64,000 bases of DNA from Erysipelotrichales bacterium (GTDB lineage Bacteria > Bacillota_I > Bacilli_A > Erysipelotrichales > Erysipelotrichaceae): NCBI GenBank assembly GCA_910576345.1, contig CAJTIT010000015.1:1-64000 (forward strand), written 5' to 3'. Below are positions 8,232 through 16,858 of this stretch, one piece after another. Position numbers and translations under genes: made by a program. Numbering within the stretch: position 1 is the stretch's first letter; each line of letters starts with the position of its first letter. The notes under the pieces are model-generated. The model had not been told where the DNA came from, ran no database searches, and worked only from the letters and a program-made list of their open reading frames with translations.

Positions 8232-9371
8232 ATGATAATTCAAAGTAAACGTGTGTGGATCTTGGGACAGTTTATAGAAGCTCAGATCGAAGTAGAAAAT
8301 GGCAAAATTCAAAATATCTTCAAATATGGTACAAAACCAGTAGATGAAGATTATGGTGAAAAACGTATCGTTCCCGGATTTATTGATATCCATACGCATG
8401 GCGCTTATGGATGGGATACCAATGATGCGACAGAGGATGGCTTGCGTCACTGGATGAAAAACATTCCGGAAGAAGGTGTTACCGGTATATGCCCAACAAC
8501 GATTACGCAAACCGAAGAAGTTTTGACGAACGCGGTTAAAAATGTGGCAAAAGTTGTAAAAGATGGCTATGAAGGTGCAGAAATTCTCGGTATTCATTTT
8601 GAAGGACCTTATCTCGATATGAAATACAAAGGTGCTCAGCCAGAACAATGTATTGTGAAACCAACCATTGAACAGTTTGAACGCTTTCAAAACGCAGCGG
8701 ATGGACTAATTAAAGTGATTACGATGGCGACGGAAAAAGATGAAGATTTTGCGCTTACAAAATACTGTGCGGATCATGGCGTTGTGGTAAGCATTGGACA
8801 TTCTGCGGCTACATATGAAGAAGCAAGCATGGGCATCGCGAATGGCGCCAGAAGTATGACGCATGTATTCAATGGAATGACGCCGTTCCATCATCGTGAT
8901 CCGGGACTCGTAGGTGCCGCTATGCGATTCCGTGATGTTTATGGCGAAGTAATTTGTGACGGCAATCACTCAACACCTGCCGCATTAAATGATTATTTCA
9001 CTGCGAAGGGTAGGGATTATGCGGTCATGATTACCGATGCATTGATGGTAAAAGGATTGCCGGTTGGCACAAAAGTACTGTTCGGCGGTAATGAAATTGA
9101 ATTGTATCCGGATGGTTCCGCTCATTTGACGACAACAAAAGGTCTGGCCGGATCTACATTGAAAGTCAATGAAGGATTGAAGGTATTGGTGGAAAAAGCA
9201 TTGGTGCCATTTGATGTAGCATTGAATTCCTGTACATTGAATCCTGCACGTCTGTTGAAAGTAGATGATCGCAAAGGTCAGCTGGTTGCAGGGTATGATG
9301 CAGATATCGTTGTTCTCAATGACGACTACTCCGTTGAAATGACGTATGTAAGAGGAAACAAAGCATTTTAA
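8232..9371 (+). CDS. nagA: N-acetylglucosamine-6-phosphate deacetylase
   Basis: This 379 aa cytosolic amidohydrolase converts GlcNAc-6-P to glucosamine-6-P and acetate, in amino-sugar and peptidoglycan recycling. Metal and catalytic motifs are all present: HTHGAYG, HFEGPYL, SIGHSAA, THVFNGMTPFHHRDPG and catalytic Asp in ITDALMV. AAGGAGGA precedes ATG 8232, and a TATAAT box at 8198-8203 lies upstream. No nagB or sugar permease is beside it, so it seems to be a single-gene unit. Confidence 0.95.
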   Translation: MIIQSKRVWILGQFIEAQIEVENGKIQNIFKYGTKPVDEDYGEKRIVPGFIDIHTHGAYGWDTNDATEDGLRHWMKNIPEEGVTGICPTTITQTEEVLTNAVKNVAKVVKDGYEGAEILGIHFEGPYLDMKYKGAQPEQCIVKPTIEQFERFQNAADGLIKVITMATEKDEDFALTKYCADHGVVVSIGHSAATYEEASMGIANGARSMTHVFNGMTPFHHRDPGLVGAAMRFRDVYGEVICDGNHSTPAALNDYFTAKGRDYAVMITDALMVKGLPVGTKVLFGGNEIELYPDGSAHLTTTKGLAGSTLKVNEGLKVLVEKALVPFDVALNSCTLNPARLLKVDDRKGQLVAGYDADIVVLNDDYSVEMTYVRGNKAF

Positions 9372-9398
9372 TTAAGGGGATAAACTGTAAGAATGATA

Positions 9399-9577
9399 TG
9401 ATCTCTCTAAAGTAGACAACAGAAAGAAAGTTGTTTACGAAAGGAGAGATCTTTTCTATGGGGAGAAGAAGCAAATATGGCATAGAAGAAAACGTAGAAG
9501 CAGTAAATGATTACAAAAGTGGGAAAAGAGGAACAATGCAAATATGCAAAGATATGAATAGAGGTAAATCTATATAA
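9399..9577 (+). mobile_element. Truncated IS3-family (IS150-like) left end with OrfA N-terminus
   Basis: An IS left end begins near 9399 and is followed by a 39-codon reading frame (9458-9577) starting MGRRSKYGIEENVEAV, typical of the helix-turn-helix OrfA of IS150-type elements. It stops early at TAA 9575. No OrfB, catalytic DDE domain or right end follows. Upstream, GATCTCTC (9400-9407) and GAGAGATC (9444-9451) pair, with GTAGACAAC/GTTGTTTAC inside. This hairpin would hide the OrfA ribosome site AAGGAGAG, a known way for IS elements to block read-through expression. It is a dead remnant. Confidence 0.7.
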
Positions 9578-9725
9578 ACGGGTCACAATATATGATGATA
9601 ATGCTTATCTACTTGACAGGGGATAGATCAGAATCTTGTATGATTTTTGCAGTTAATTTATTATGCGCAGATTGATTTTCCTGTTCATGTTTGATAAGAT
9701 GATGAACATAGGGAAAGGATTGCTT

Positions 9726-10269
9726 ATGGAAAAGAAATCATACTTTTTAAATCAAAAGGTTTATGAGCGCTTTATAATACGAGAAATTCATACGGAAGAA
9801 TCATTTCAGGGTGCAGATTGAAAAAGCATGTTTTGCTCCGCATGAAGCATGTAGCGAGAAAATGATTCAAGAGAGAATTTATAAAGCTGCTGACTTGTTC
9901 CTTGTTGCGATCGATCAGAATTCAGGTAATATGATTGGTTTCATTAATGGCATTTCTACCGATGAAGATGAATTTCGAGACGAATTCTTTGATCATGCTG
10001 AGTTGCATGATCCCAATGGGAAAAATATGATGATATTAGGTTTTTGCGTTCTTCCGATGTATCAAAAACAAGGGATTGGCAAAACACTTATGTATGCATT
10101 TATGCGTAGAGAATTTGATAAAAAAAGAGAAAGTTTGATTTTAACTTGTGCAAAATCAAAGATCCGTATGTATGAAAAATTCGGATTTCAAAACCGAGGT
10201 ATTTCTCATTCTACATGGGGTGGTGAACAATGGTATGAAATGTGTTGTTATCTAAATTTTGAGGAATGA
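9726..10269 (+). pseudogene. GNAT N-acetyltransferase interrupted by a frameshift
   Basis: The first part starts at ATG 9726 (AAAGGA upstream) and reads through REIHTEESFQ to a TGA near 9821. The second part, open in the next frame from about 9811, continues as VQIEKACFAPHEA, which is exactly what a GNAT N-terminus needs next (usual pattern IRE...IEKACFxPxEA). A one-base slip around 9806-9812 therefore splits one gene. The rest is normal: the acetyl-CoA loop appears in VLPMYQKQGIGKTLM, and KFGFQNRG follows at the C-terminus. It lies just beyond the IS remnant. The break may be a true mutation or a sequencing error; internal initiation on the second part is possible. Confidence 0.7.
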
Positions 10270-10272
10270 TGG

Positions 10273-10301
10273 ATACGTCGTTGATTCGACGTATTTTTTA
10301 T
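10273..10301 (+). terminator. Terminator after the GNAT gene
   Basis: ATACGTCG, loop TTGATT, CGACGTAT, then TTTTTTA. Confidence 0.8.
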
Positions 10302-10398
10302 TTATTTTAAATTTAGTAAAAGAAATGAAAAATATTTATTTTTTTATTGCCAAATTATGGATAAAAATACAATTTTTTATAAAAACTTTGTTTTATTA

Positions 10399-10427
10399 TT
10401 GACAATTGTAATTGTTTCGCATAAGAT
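10399..10427 (+). promoter_or_regulatory. Sigma-A-type promoter of ECF sigma gene 1
   Basis: TTGACA (10399-10404), 17-bp spacer, TAAGAT (10422-10427), about 20 bp ahead of the ribosome site. The second ECF sigma gene has a matching TTGACA-17-GATAAT promoter. Both therefore look housekeeping-transcribed and not solely self-activated. Confidence 0.65.
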
Positions 10428-10447
10428 TAAAAAAAGAGGTGGACAAA

Positions 10448-11461
10448 ATGAAACATGATCTTTCTGATGGAGAATTGGTAAAGCGTTTAAAAAATAATGA
10501 TGATTCTGCATTTGATGAATTATATGCGCGTTATCACAAACTTGTATATTTCATCGCATTTGAGATGTGCCACAGTGATGCGGATGCACAAGATATTTTA
10601 CAGGATACATTCATCCAGATAAAAAAGTCCATTCAAACGCTGCATGACGACAATCTTTTTAAACCATGGCTGAATCGCATTGTGGTCAATAAATGCAAGA
10701 ATCTGTTTCGTTCCAGAAAAACAGTGGAATTGGATGAAGATGGCATTTGGTACAAGAATCATGTTCAGGAAGATCGATTGTATATGTTACCGCAAGCAAC
10801 AATGAATTATAAAAATGATCAGCATGTGATTCGTGTTTTAATGGATCGATTGAGTGATTCACAGCGAGTTGTTTTAATGTTACGATATTTTAATGATATG
10901 AGCATGAAGGAAATGGCTGATCTTTTGGAGGTACCGGAAGGAACGATTAAAACACGTTTGTTATATGGAAAAAATCATTTGCGTAAATTGGTTCATGAAT
11001 ATGAGCAGGAAACAAATACAAAGCTGAATTTTCAAGTGGATGCACTTTCCATTGCCGGTGTATTCGGATATATGATGGCCCATACGCCTACCAAAGGATT
11101 ATCTTGGATGAAAAAAACAAAATGGAATGTAAAAGATGTGGCATTGAAGGGATGTGCCATTGGTATTGGCGCCGCAGTTGTCGTAGGTGCGATTTCGATG
11201 ACAGATCAATTTTTTCAAAAAGATGTTTCATCAGATCAAGGTGTAGAAGAAACGGGATATTCGAAACAAGCGAAGGATCATTATTTTATTTTGATGGATT
11301 GGGCTTGTTGCAAGGATGATATGTTGAAAAAAAGCAAAGCCGATTTTGATGAGATTATGCCAATATATGAATCCATGATTCATTCTTCTTCACGATATTT
11401 GGAGCGATTGAAAAAGGATCATTGGATTGAAGATTTTGAGCTTATTTATCAGCAATTTTAG
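10448..11461 (+). CDS. ECF-type sigma factor with C-terminal membrane-spanning extension (copy 1)
   Basis: This 337 aa protein begins with a complete ECF sigma-70: region 2 at residues about 20-90 (AFDELYARYHKLVYFIAF, DAQDILQDTFIQ) and region 4 at about 135-190 (LSDSQRVVLMLRYFNDMSMKEMADLLEVPEGTIKTRL). Beyond the usual 180 aa it carries about 150 more, including a hydrophobic segment near 232-250 (GCAIGIGAAVVVGAISM) and an exterior tail ending in a conserved YFILMDWA...LKKDHW pattern. The ECF2 protein at 24338 has the same length and tail. No separate anti-sigma gene is present, so sensing and sigma activity may sit on one polypeptide. GAGGTGG precedes ATG 10448. Giant surface genes follow 106 bp downstream and are the likely targets. 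Confidence 0.85.
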   Translation: MKHDLSDGELVKRLKNNDDSAFDELYARYHKLVYFIAFEMCHSDADAQDILQDTFIQIKKSIQTLHDDNLFKPWLNRIVVNKCKNLFRSRKTVELDEDGIWYKNHVQEDRLYMLPQATMNYKNDQHVIRVLMDRLSDSQRVVLMLRYFNDMSMKEMADLLEVPEGTIKTRLLYGKNHLRKLVHEYEQETNTKLNFQVDALSIAGVFGYMMAHTPTKGLSWMKKTKWNVKDVALKGCAIGIGAAVVVGAISMTDQFFQKDVSSDQGVEETGYSKQAKDHYFILMDWACCKDDMLKKSKADFDEIMPIYESMIHSSSRYLERLKKDHWIEDFELIYQQF

Positions 11462-11567
11462 AAGAAACAAATTTTTTTGTTTTTTTTTAAACTTCATTGA
11501 ACTTTCATACATAGTGCTGTGTCAGAGTTGTAGTTTATTATGCAAAATGAGAAGGGATGAATAGCCT

Positions 11568-14500
11568 ATGTGGAAAAAATTATTAATGACATTGATTGCA
11601 TTGGTAGGGACTTTTTCAGTGGGGTATGCGTTTTACACTCATGAGATGAGTGCATCTGGTACTTTTGTCGGGAATATAACAGGCAGAGTAAATAAAGCAC
11701 CTTCTAATTTATCGGGTAGTAGAAGCAATATTGGAATGAAAAAGGGGGATCGATATTATTTAGGAAAGAATACGGTTGGTGATAATGCTCAGGTAGGGTG
11801 GCAATTAATAAGTGACACCATGGCAGGCGGTATAGTAAGTGAGCCTAGTTGGTTGGCCATGACAACAAAACCCATCAAAAAAGAAGCAGCATTTCATAGT
11901 TATCCACAATATTATGTCTATCCATCTTTTACCGCTTCAAAAATTGTGACGGGAGCTTCTACTTTTAATAATACAGGATTGGCACCTTATGAAGATTCTA
12001 ATTTATATGTAACCATTAATGACTTTAACAAGCAGTTTCACAATAATAATCTTGAACCGTTAATCGGTACTCATGTTGATCAGCATTATCTACAATATCA
12101 AAACGCAATAATAGCAGCCGGATCGTCAAACTTTAATTCGCTATATTATCATCTGACGAGAGTGAAAGAATATCTAAGAACTGTTGACTTTGGCAAAAAA
12201 TCTTTTTTATGCATGTATGACTTTATACTGTCCAGTTACTCTAGCGTTTTGTCAGGATTTCAAAGGTTTGTCACTATACCTGAAAGTGATTGGAAGTTTT
12301 ACTTTGATGGCGGAATTTCAGGAGATACTTTTAATTACCATCTTCATAGTATTTATCAAGGTGGAACAAGGCTAAGATCTACTTTAACTGTGGTTGGTGC
12401 AACAGGCAAAGCAGAAAATCCAAGCAACAGTGTATTGACACCATATTATGTACGTCCATCTATCTTTATTCAAAAGGATCCGATAGTATTTGCAGTATCA
12501 ATGTTAAGTTCATCTTCAGGGACATCAAATCAAATAGCATTTGTGAATGCGCCTAATTTACCTAGTGGATATTCGAATATAGCGAGAGACGCTATCGGAG
12601 ATGAAATGAAAATCCGAAGATATGATAATACGATGACAGTCGTATTGGATTCTGACATTATGGATTTGAACAATAATGTATTGGTAAGACAAGGAAATCA
12701 TTATCAAGCTGTAAAAGATAAAACCATTCAAATAAAAGCAAATGGCAATACAGCGGTATCGAACAGTACGATTTCTGTTATGATTTTCAATGAAAACGGT
12801 GACTTTGTGGCGTATTCACCATTAGGGAATGCGACAGGCAGTATGACAAACTATACGGTGGATCTAACAGGCTTGGGTGTGGGAACTTATCAAATTGCGG
12901 TAGTTAATGAAGAATTTAATAACGCTGATACAGATCCTGCCAGATCATCTCTAATCTCAGATGTGATTCCGTTAGAAATAGTAGAACCACTGTCTAATTT
13001 AAGTTTTACCCCAAGAACGAATCTAGTTTATGACAATAATGTTAATGCGAATGATATTGTTGGTTCGATTACATCAATAAACGGGGCAGGCATAATTTCC
13101 TATTCCGTTGTTGAAGATTCAGCCTATCCTAATGAGCATCAAGGTTTAACATGTAACGGAAGCGATGTCATTGTAAGCGGAATTTCGTTAAATGCCGGTA
13201 CACATCACTTTAAGATACAGGCACAGGATGAGAATGGGGATCCCAATCCTGCATTAGTGATATCCGCATCGATCACTGTCGCAAAAACAAATCCGACCAT
13301 TGCATTCAATGACCCTAATATGACAAAAAAATCAATCGCTAATGCAGGTACTTCATGGAGTGAAACCGCGACTGCGACGCCTACACAAGGAATAAAAGTA
13401 ACCTATACCAAAGTAGGTGGAGATATTGGTATGATCAATATTGATCCGGATACCAGTGCGATAACCTATAATGGGGGAAATGCTTTTGGTAAAGTGAAGA
13501 TACGTGCGACTGTGGATGATGATCCTAGCACCGGTAATGACAATTACAATCCTTCTTTTGTAGAAAAAGAGATCGTGATTTATCGAGAAGTGGATGGTGT
13601 CATTACGCCTGATCCTGCATCGAGTGATACAACTATTCCAACGTTCTCTGCCAATGATACCAATATTAAAACGGGTGGAACCATTGGTAAGATACAAGGA
13701 ACGCTAGGAACACCTGATACCGTTGGTGGTTCTACAACGACTTATTCTTATACAATTAAACCGGATCCAACCAGTGATGGCAGTTTATTTCAAGTGAACT
13801 CCAGTACCGGTGTCATTAAGGCAAATGCTAATCTTGGTGTAGATACGTATAACTTTGTGATCATTGTTAGTGATAAATGGAGTTCAAAAGAAATACCTGT
13901 GACAGTGAATGTAGGAAAGGCTCCTGCGGAGAACTTGAAGTTTTATCAAAGTCCAACTTCCAATACGATCATTACAACAAAATCAGCTGCTTTAACAGAT
14001 ACAGGCGTTACAGTATTTGCGACAGTGAAAGGAAGTACCAATACCAATCCGGTAACGTATCGAATCAAAGATGGATCCACAAATGTTGTTACAGTACATC
14101 CAAATAGTGGAGCGATTACGATCAACGGTGTAGGATCGGTTGTCATTGTCGCAGAGAAAGCAGGAAACACAGGACAAGCAAACGCAATCGCAGAACTCAC
14201 GTTTACTGTAACAGCCGGATCTCAACAATTCATCTATACAGACGCAAGTGGAAACGAACTGCCAAAGAGTGGAAATGATTACGATGATTACAGTGAAGTA
14301 TATGGACAAGGAAAGACGTTCCAATTATATACGGCAGGAAATCCGGCAGGAACCAATGTTACCTATGCACTAAAAGCAGGAAGTCCGACAGATGTGATCA
14401 GTGTTGATCCAAATGGACTTGTATCCATATTGAATGCAAGTCTAAAGACGCAAATCGGACAAGTGATCGTAGAAGCGACAAGTCATGATCCAACTGGTAA

Positions 14501-16709
14501 CTATACAGATAAAACGATTGAGCTACCAATCAATATCACAAAAGCAAATCAGACGATATCATTTTCAGGAGTCACTTCTGCACAAAACGGGAAAGGAAAA
14601 GTAACACCACTCATCAATGCACAAGATATCTCCGGTAATGATGGAGGAGTAACAGTAAATGATACGGATTATTATATATCGGTAGATCCGTCCGCAAGTG
14701 GAATCGCATGGACAAGTAACGGAGTAGACATTGAGTACAACTATAGTGGAGATACGACAATAGAAATACCCCTCCATGTTGAAAAAGCAGGAAATCGAAA
14801 CTATAACAAAACAGAAGCAGATGGAAAGATGAAGATTTTATCACCGGAAGAGAGTAGTTTATCCATCAATCAACCGGGGAAGATCTATTATGGAGATCAC
14901 TTTACAATACGCTCCTTACAAGATGACAGTTCGAGTACGAATGTGAAGTATACATTCACAGTAGACAATACGATCTTTGTATCGAATCCAACCGTGAATG
15001 GAAATATGGCAGATTTTGATGCATTGAAATGTAGTAGTGGTACTAAAATTAACATCACAGTGACAAGAACGGCAGACAGTGAAGTGACATTAAGTAAACA
15101 AATAACCATCGAGGTGTTACCAAAAGAGATTGAAGTGATTATAGATGACAAAATGAAACAAAAGGGAGAACAGAATCCACCATTAACGTTCCAAGATTTC
15201 ACAAGTCAGTTGGTCAGTTGGAATGGGGTACAAGATGTGGTAGACAGTGGTATTGTAAAACTAAGTACCACAGCGACAACGACAAGCAAAGCAGGAAGTT
15301 ATCCAATCACAGGCAATACAAAAGAAATGAACACAACCTATCCAAATTACAATTTCATTTTCAAAGAAGGCAAATTGATGGTGGACAGTAACATTGATAA
15401 AGATGTGGATGATGATGGAAAACCGGATTTCAATGATCCGGATGGAGATGGATGTCCTGACCTCAATATCAAATGGAAAGATGATGATGGAAATTGGGTA
15501 ATCATCAACGGTGATCGAGATTATGATGGCATACCTGACCTCAATATCGACAGTGATGGTGATGGAATAGCAGACTTAAACATCGATACCGACAAGGATG
15601 GAAAACCGGATATCAACCTTGTGATTTTAAAGAAAACAGATTGGAAACCTACAAAATGTGTAGTACAAAGCGCAACAGTAAGAGAAGAATATTGTACAGG
15701 TACAAATGCAAAACCACAAATCAATGTGGATACAGACAATGACAACATTCCAAATATCAATATCGATACCGATGGAGATATGAAGGCAAATTTAAATATA
15801 ACGAACTCAAATTCTAACAAACCATTGATCAATATAGCATCAATAGAGAGCTGGAATCCAAATAAAGATTATACTTATCAGAAGTTCTCTTATGATACAG
15901 TAGATCACAAACCATATTTAAATGTAGATACCAATGGCGATGGATGCCCGGATATCAATATCGACACCAACAATGATGGTATTGGAGATTTAAACATCGA
16001 TGTGGATGGAGATTTGAAACCTGATACAGATATTGATACAACAGGAGATGGCAATGCAGATGCCAACATTGACATTGATGGGGATGGCACCGCAGATGAA
16101 AATATCATCGAAGTCACTGAATGGAAACCAAATAAAAAAGTAGGCAATATTTGTACGATGACCATGAAACAAAATACTGAATTAGAAGATAACGGAGTCA
16201 AAGTAGAGAAACCGGATGGAAAACCGTTTCCACCAAACTATGCATTAAAGGTAGAAGATGTTACAGAAGAATACTTAGATGAAATCAAAGAAGAAATGAA
16301 AGAAATCATCAAAGAAACAAATGAGATTAAGAAAGTATTCGATGTAAAGCTACTGAAAGATGGAGTAGAAATTCAACCAGATGGAGTATTGAAAGTAAAG
16401 ATACCGTATGATGGAATTACAAATCCAATCTTGGTCAGAAGATTATCGGACGGAACCTATGAAAAGATAGAATATAAAACCGAAGGTGGATATCTTGTAT
16501 ATGAAACAGATGAATTGGGAATTGTATCCATCATTGGAGATAAAGAATTTGATACAAGTGTGCAAGGCACCTATACACCAAACATTGGTGGAGCGATTAC
16601 CGGGGATGAAACAAACATTCATTTCTATATCGGAATTGGCTTTATTGCATTAGGATTGATCAGTTATTTAGGATTTAAAAGAAGTAAACAGAAAGATACA
16701 TTTCAATAA
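11568..16709 (+). CDS. Giant exported surface protein with Ig/cadherin-like domains and Asp-rich 12-residue repeats (copy 1)
   Basis: This 1713 aa protein starts with a signal-type helix (MWKKLLMTLIALVGTFSVGY) and then a unique region to about residue 470. Strand-rich modules of cadherin/Ig/Big type follow (about 470-1190) and an MBG-like module (about 1187-1274). A block of NIDxDxDGxPDx repeats with a 12-residue period occupies about 1276-1520; these match calcium-binding DxDxDG loops of the thrombospondin-3 kind. Next are a domain seen near the C-termini of many Firmicute adhesins (about 1560-1660), then GGAITGD, a membrane helix and Lys/Arg tail. AAGGGATG precedes ATG 11568. The C-terminal 1100 residues closely resemble the next gene's product. 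Adhesion or stalk function is inferred. Confidence 0.85.
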   Translation: MWKKLLMTLIALVGTFSVGYAFYTHEMSASGTFVGNITGRVNKAPSNLSGSRSNIGMKKGDRYYLGKNTVGDNAQVGWQLISDTMAGGIVSEPSWLAMTTKPIKKEAAFHSYPQYYVYPSFTASKIVTGASTFNNTGLAPYEDSNLYVTINDFNKQFHNNNLEPLIGTHVDQHYLQYQNAIIAAGSSNFNSLYYHLTRVKEYLRTVDFGKKSFLCMYDFILSSYSSVLSGFQRFVTIPESDWKFYFDGGISGDTFNYHLHSIYQGGTRLRSTLTVVGATGKAENPSNSVLTPYYVRPSIFIQKDPIVFAVSMLSSSSGTSNQIAFVNAPNLPSGYSNIARDAIGDEMKIRRYDNTMTVVLDSDIMDLNNNVLVRQGNHYQAVKDKTIQIKANGNTAVSNSTISVMIFNENGDFVAYSPLGNATGSMTNYTVDLTGLGVGTYQIAVVNEEFNNADTDPARSSLISDVIPLEIVEPLSNLSFTPRTNLVYDNNVNANDIVGSITSINGAGIISYSVVEDSAYPNEHQGLTCNGSDVIVSGISLNAGTHHFKIQAQDENGDPNPALVISASITVAKTNPTIAFNDPNMTKKSIANAGTSWSETATATPTQGIKVTYTKVGGDIGMINIDPDTSAITYNGGNAFGKVKIRATVDDDPSTGNDNYNPSFVEKEIVIYREVDGVITPDPASSDTTIPTFSANDTNIKTGGTIGKIQGTLGTPDTVGGSTTTYSYTIKPDPTSDGSLFQVNSSTGVIKANANLGVDTYNFVIIVSDKWSSKEIPVTVNVGKAPAENLKFYQSPTSNTIITTKSAALTDTGVTVFATVKGSTNTNPVTYRIKDGSTNVVTVHPNSGAITINGVGSVVIVAEKAGNTGQANAIAELTFTVTAGSQQFIYTDASGNELPKSGNDYDDYSEVYGQGKTFQLYTAGNPAGTNVTYALKAGSPTDVISVDPNGLVSILNASLKTQIGQVIVEATSHDPTGNYTDKTIELPINITKANQTISFSGVTSAQNGKGKVTPLINAQDISGNDGGVTVNDTDYYISVDPSASGIAWTSNGVDIEYNYSGDTTIEIPLHVEKAGNRNYNKTEADGKMKILSPEESSLSINQPGKIYYGDHFTIRSLQDDSSSTNVKYTFTVDNTIFVSNPTVNGNMADFDALKCSSGTKINITVTRTADSEVTLSKQITIEVLPKEIEVIIDDKMKQKGEQNPPLTFQDFTSQLVSWNGVQDVVDSGIVKLSTTATTTSKAGSYPITGNTKEMNTTYPNYNFIFKEGKLMVDSNIDKDVDDDGKPDFNDPDGDGCPDLNIKWKDDDGNWVIINGDRDYDGIPDLNIDSDGDGIADLNIDTDKDGKPDINLVILKKTDWKPTKCVVQSATVREEYCTGTNAKPQINVDTDNDNIPNINIDTDGDMKANLNITNSNSNKPLINIASIESWNPNKDYTYQKFSYDTVDHKPYLNVDTNGDGCPDINIDTNNDGIGDLNIDVDGDLKPDTDIDTTGDGNADANIDIDGDGTADENIIEVTEWKPNKKVGNICTMTMKQNTELEDNGVKVEKPDGKPFPPNYALKVEDVTEEYLDEIKEEMKEIIKETNEIKKVFDVKLLKDGVEIQPDGVLKVKIPYDGITNPILVRRLSDGTYEKIEYKTEGGYLVYETDELGIVSIIGDKEFDTSVQGTYTPNIGGAITGDETNIHFYIGIGFIALGLISYLGFKRSKQKDTFQ

Positions 16710-16715
16710 AGAAAT

Positions 16716-16835
16716 GTCTAGCTAAGTAGACATAAATAGATAAAAGGAATTGTTATTGAAATATATGTTTCTGAATAAAAAAACAGATGTTTTTACGATA
16801 AAAACACCTGTTCAGAAACGTCTACGATAATAGAC
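16716..16835 (+). other. Nested hairpins between the tandem surface genes
   Basis: A long hairpin spans 16767-16819. GTTTCTGA pairs with TCAGAAAC outside, and AACAGATGTTTTTA pairs with TAAAAACACCTGTT inside with one mismatch. It is flanked by two small hairpins with the same stem, GTCTA/TAGAC, at 16716-16731 and 16820-16835, both followed by ATAAA. There is no U run after the large stem. It may attenuate or process the transcript between the two giant genes. Confidence 0.6.
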
Positions 16836-16858
16836 ATAAAAAGGAAGGAGAGAATGGT

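Noticed and set aside
11500..11532. Possible shared ECF-type promoter (AACTTT ... TGTGT(T)C ... TTGTA) before surface genes 1 and 3
   Set aside because: The elements recur near 25430-25461 but spacing between AACTTT and TGTGT differs by two bases and the sequence is AT-rich; two sites are too few to call a motif.
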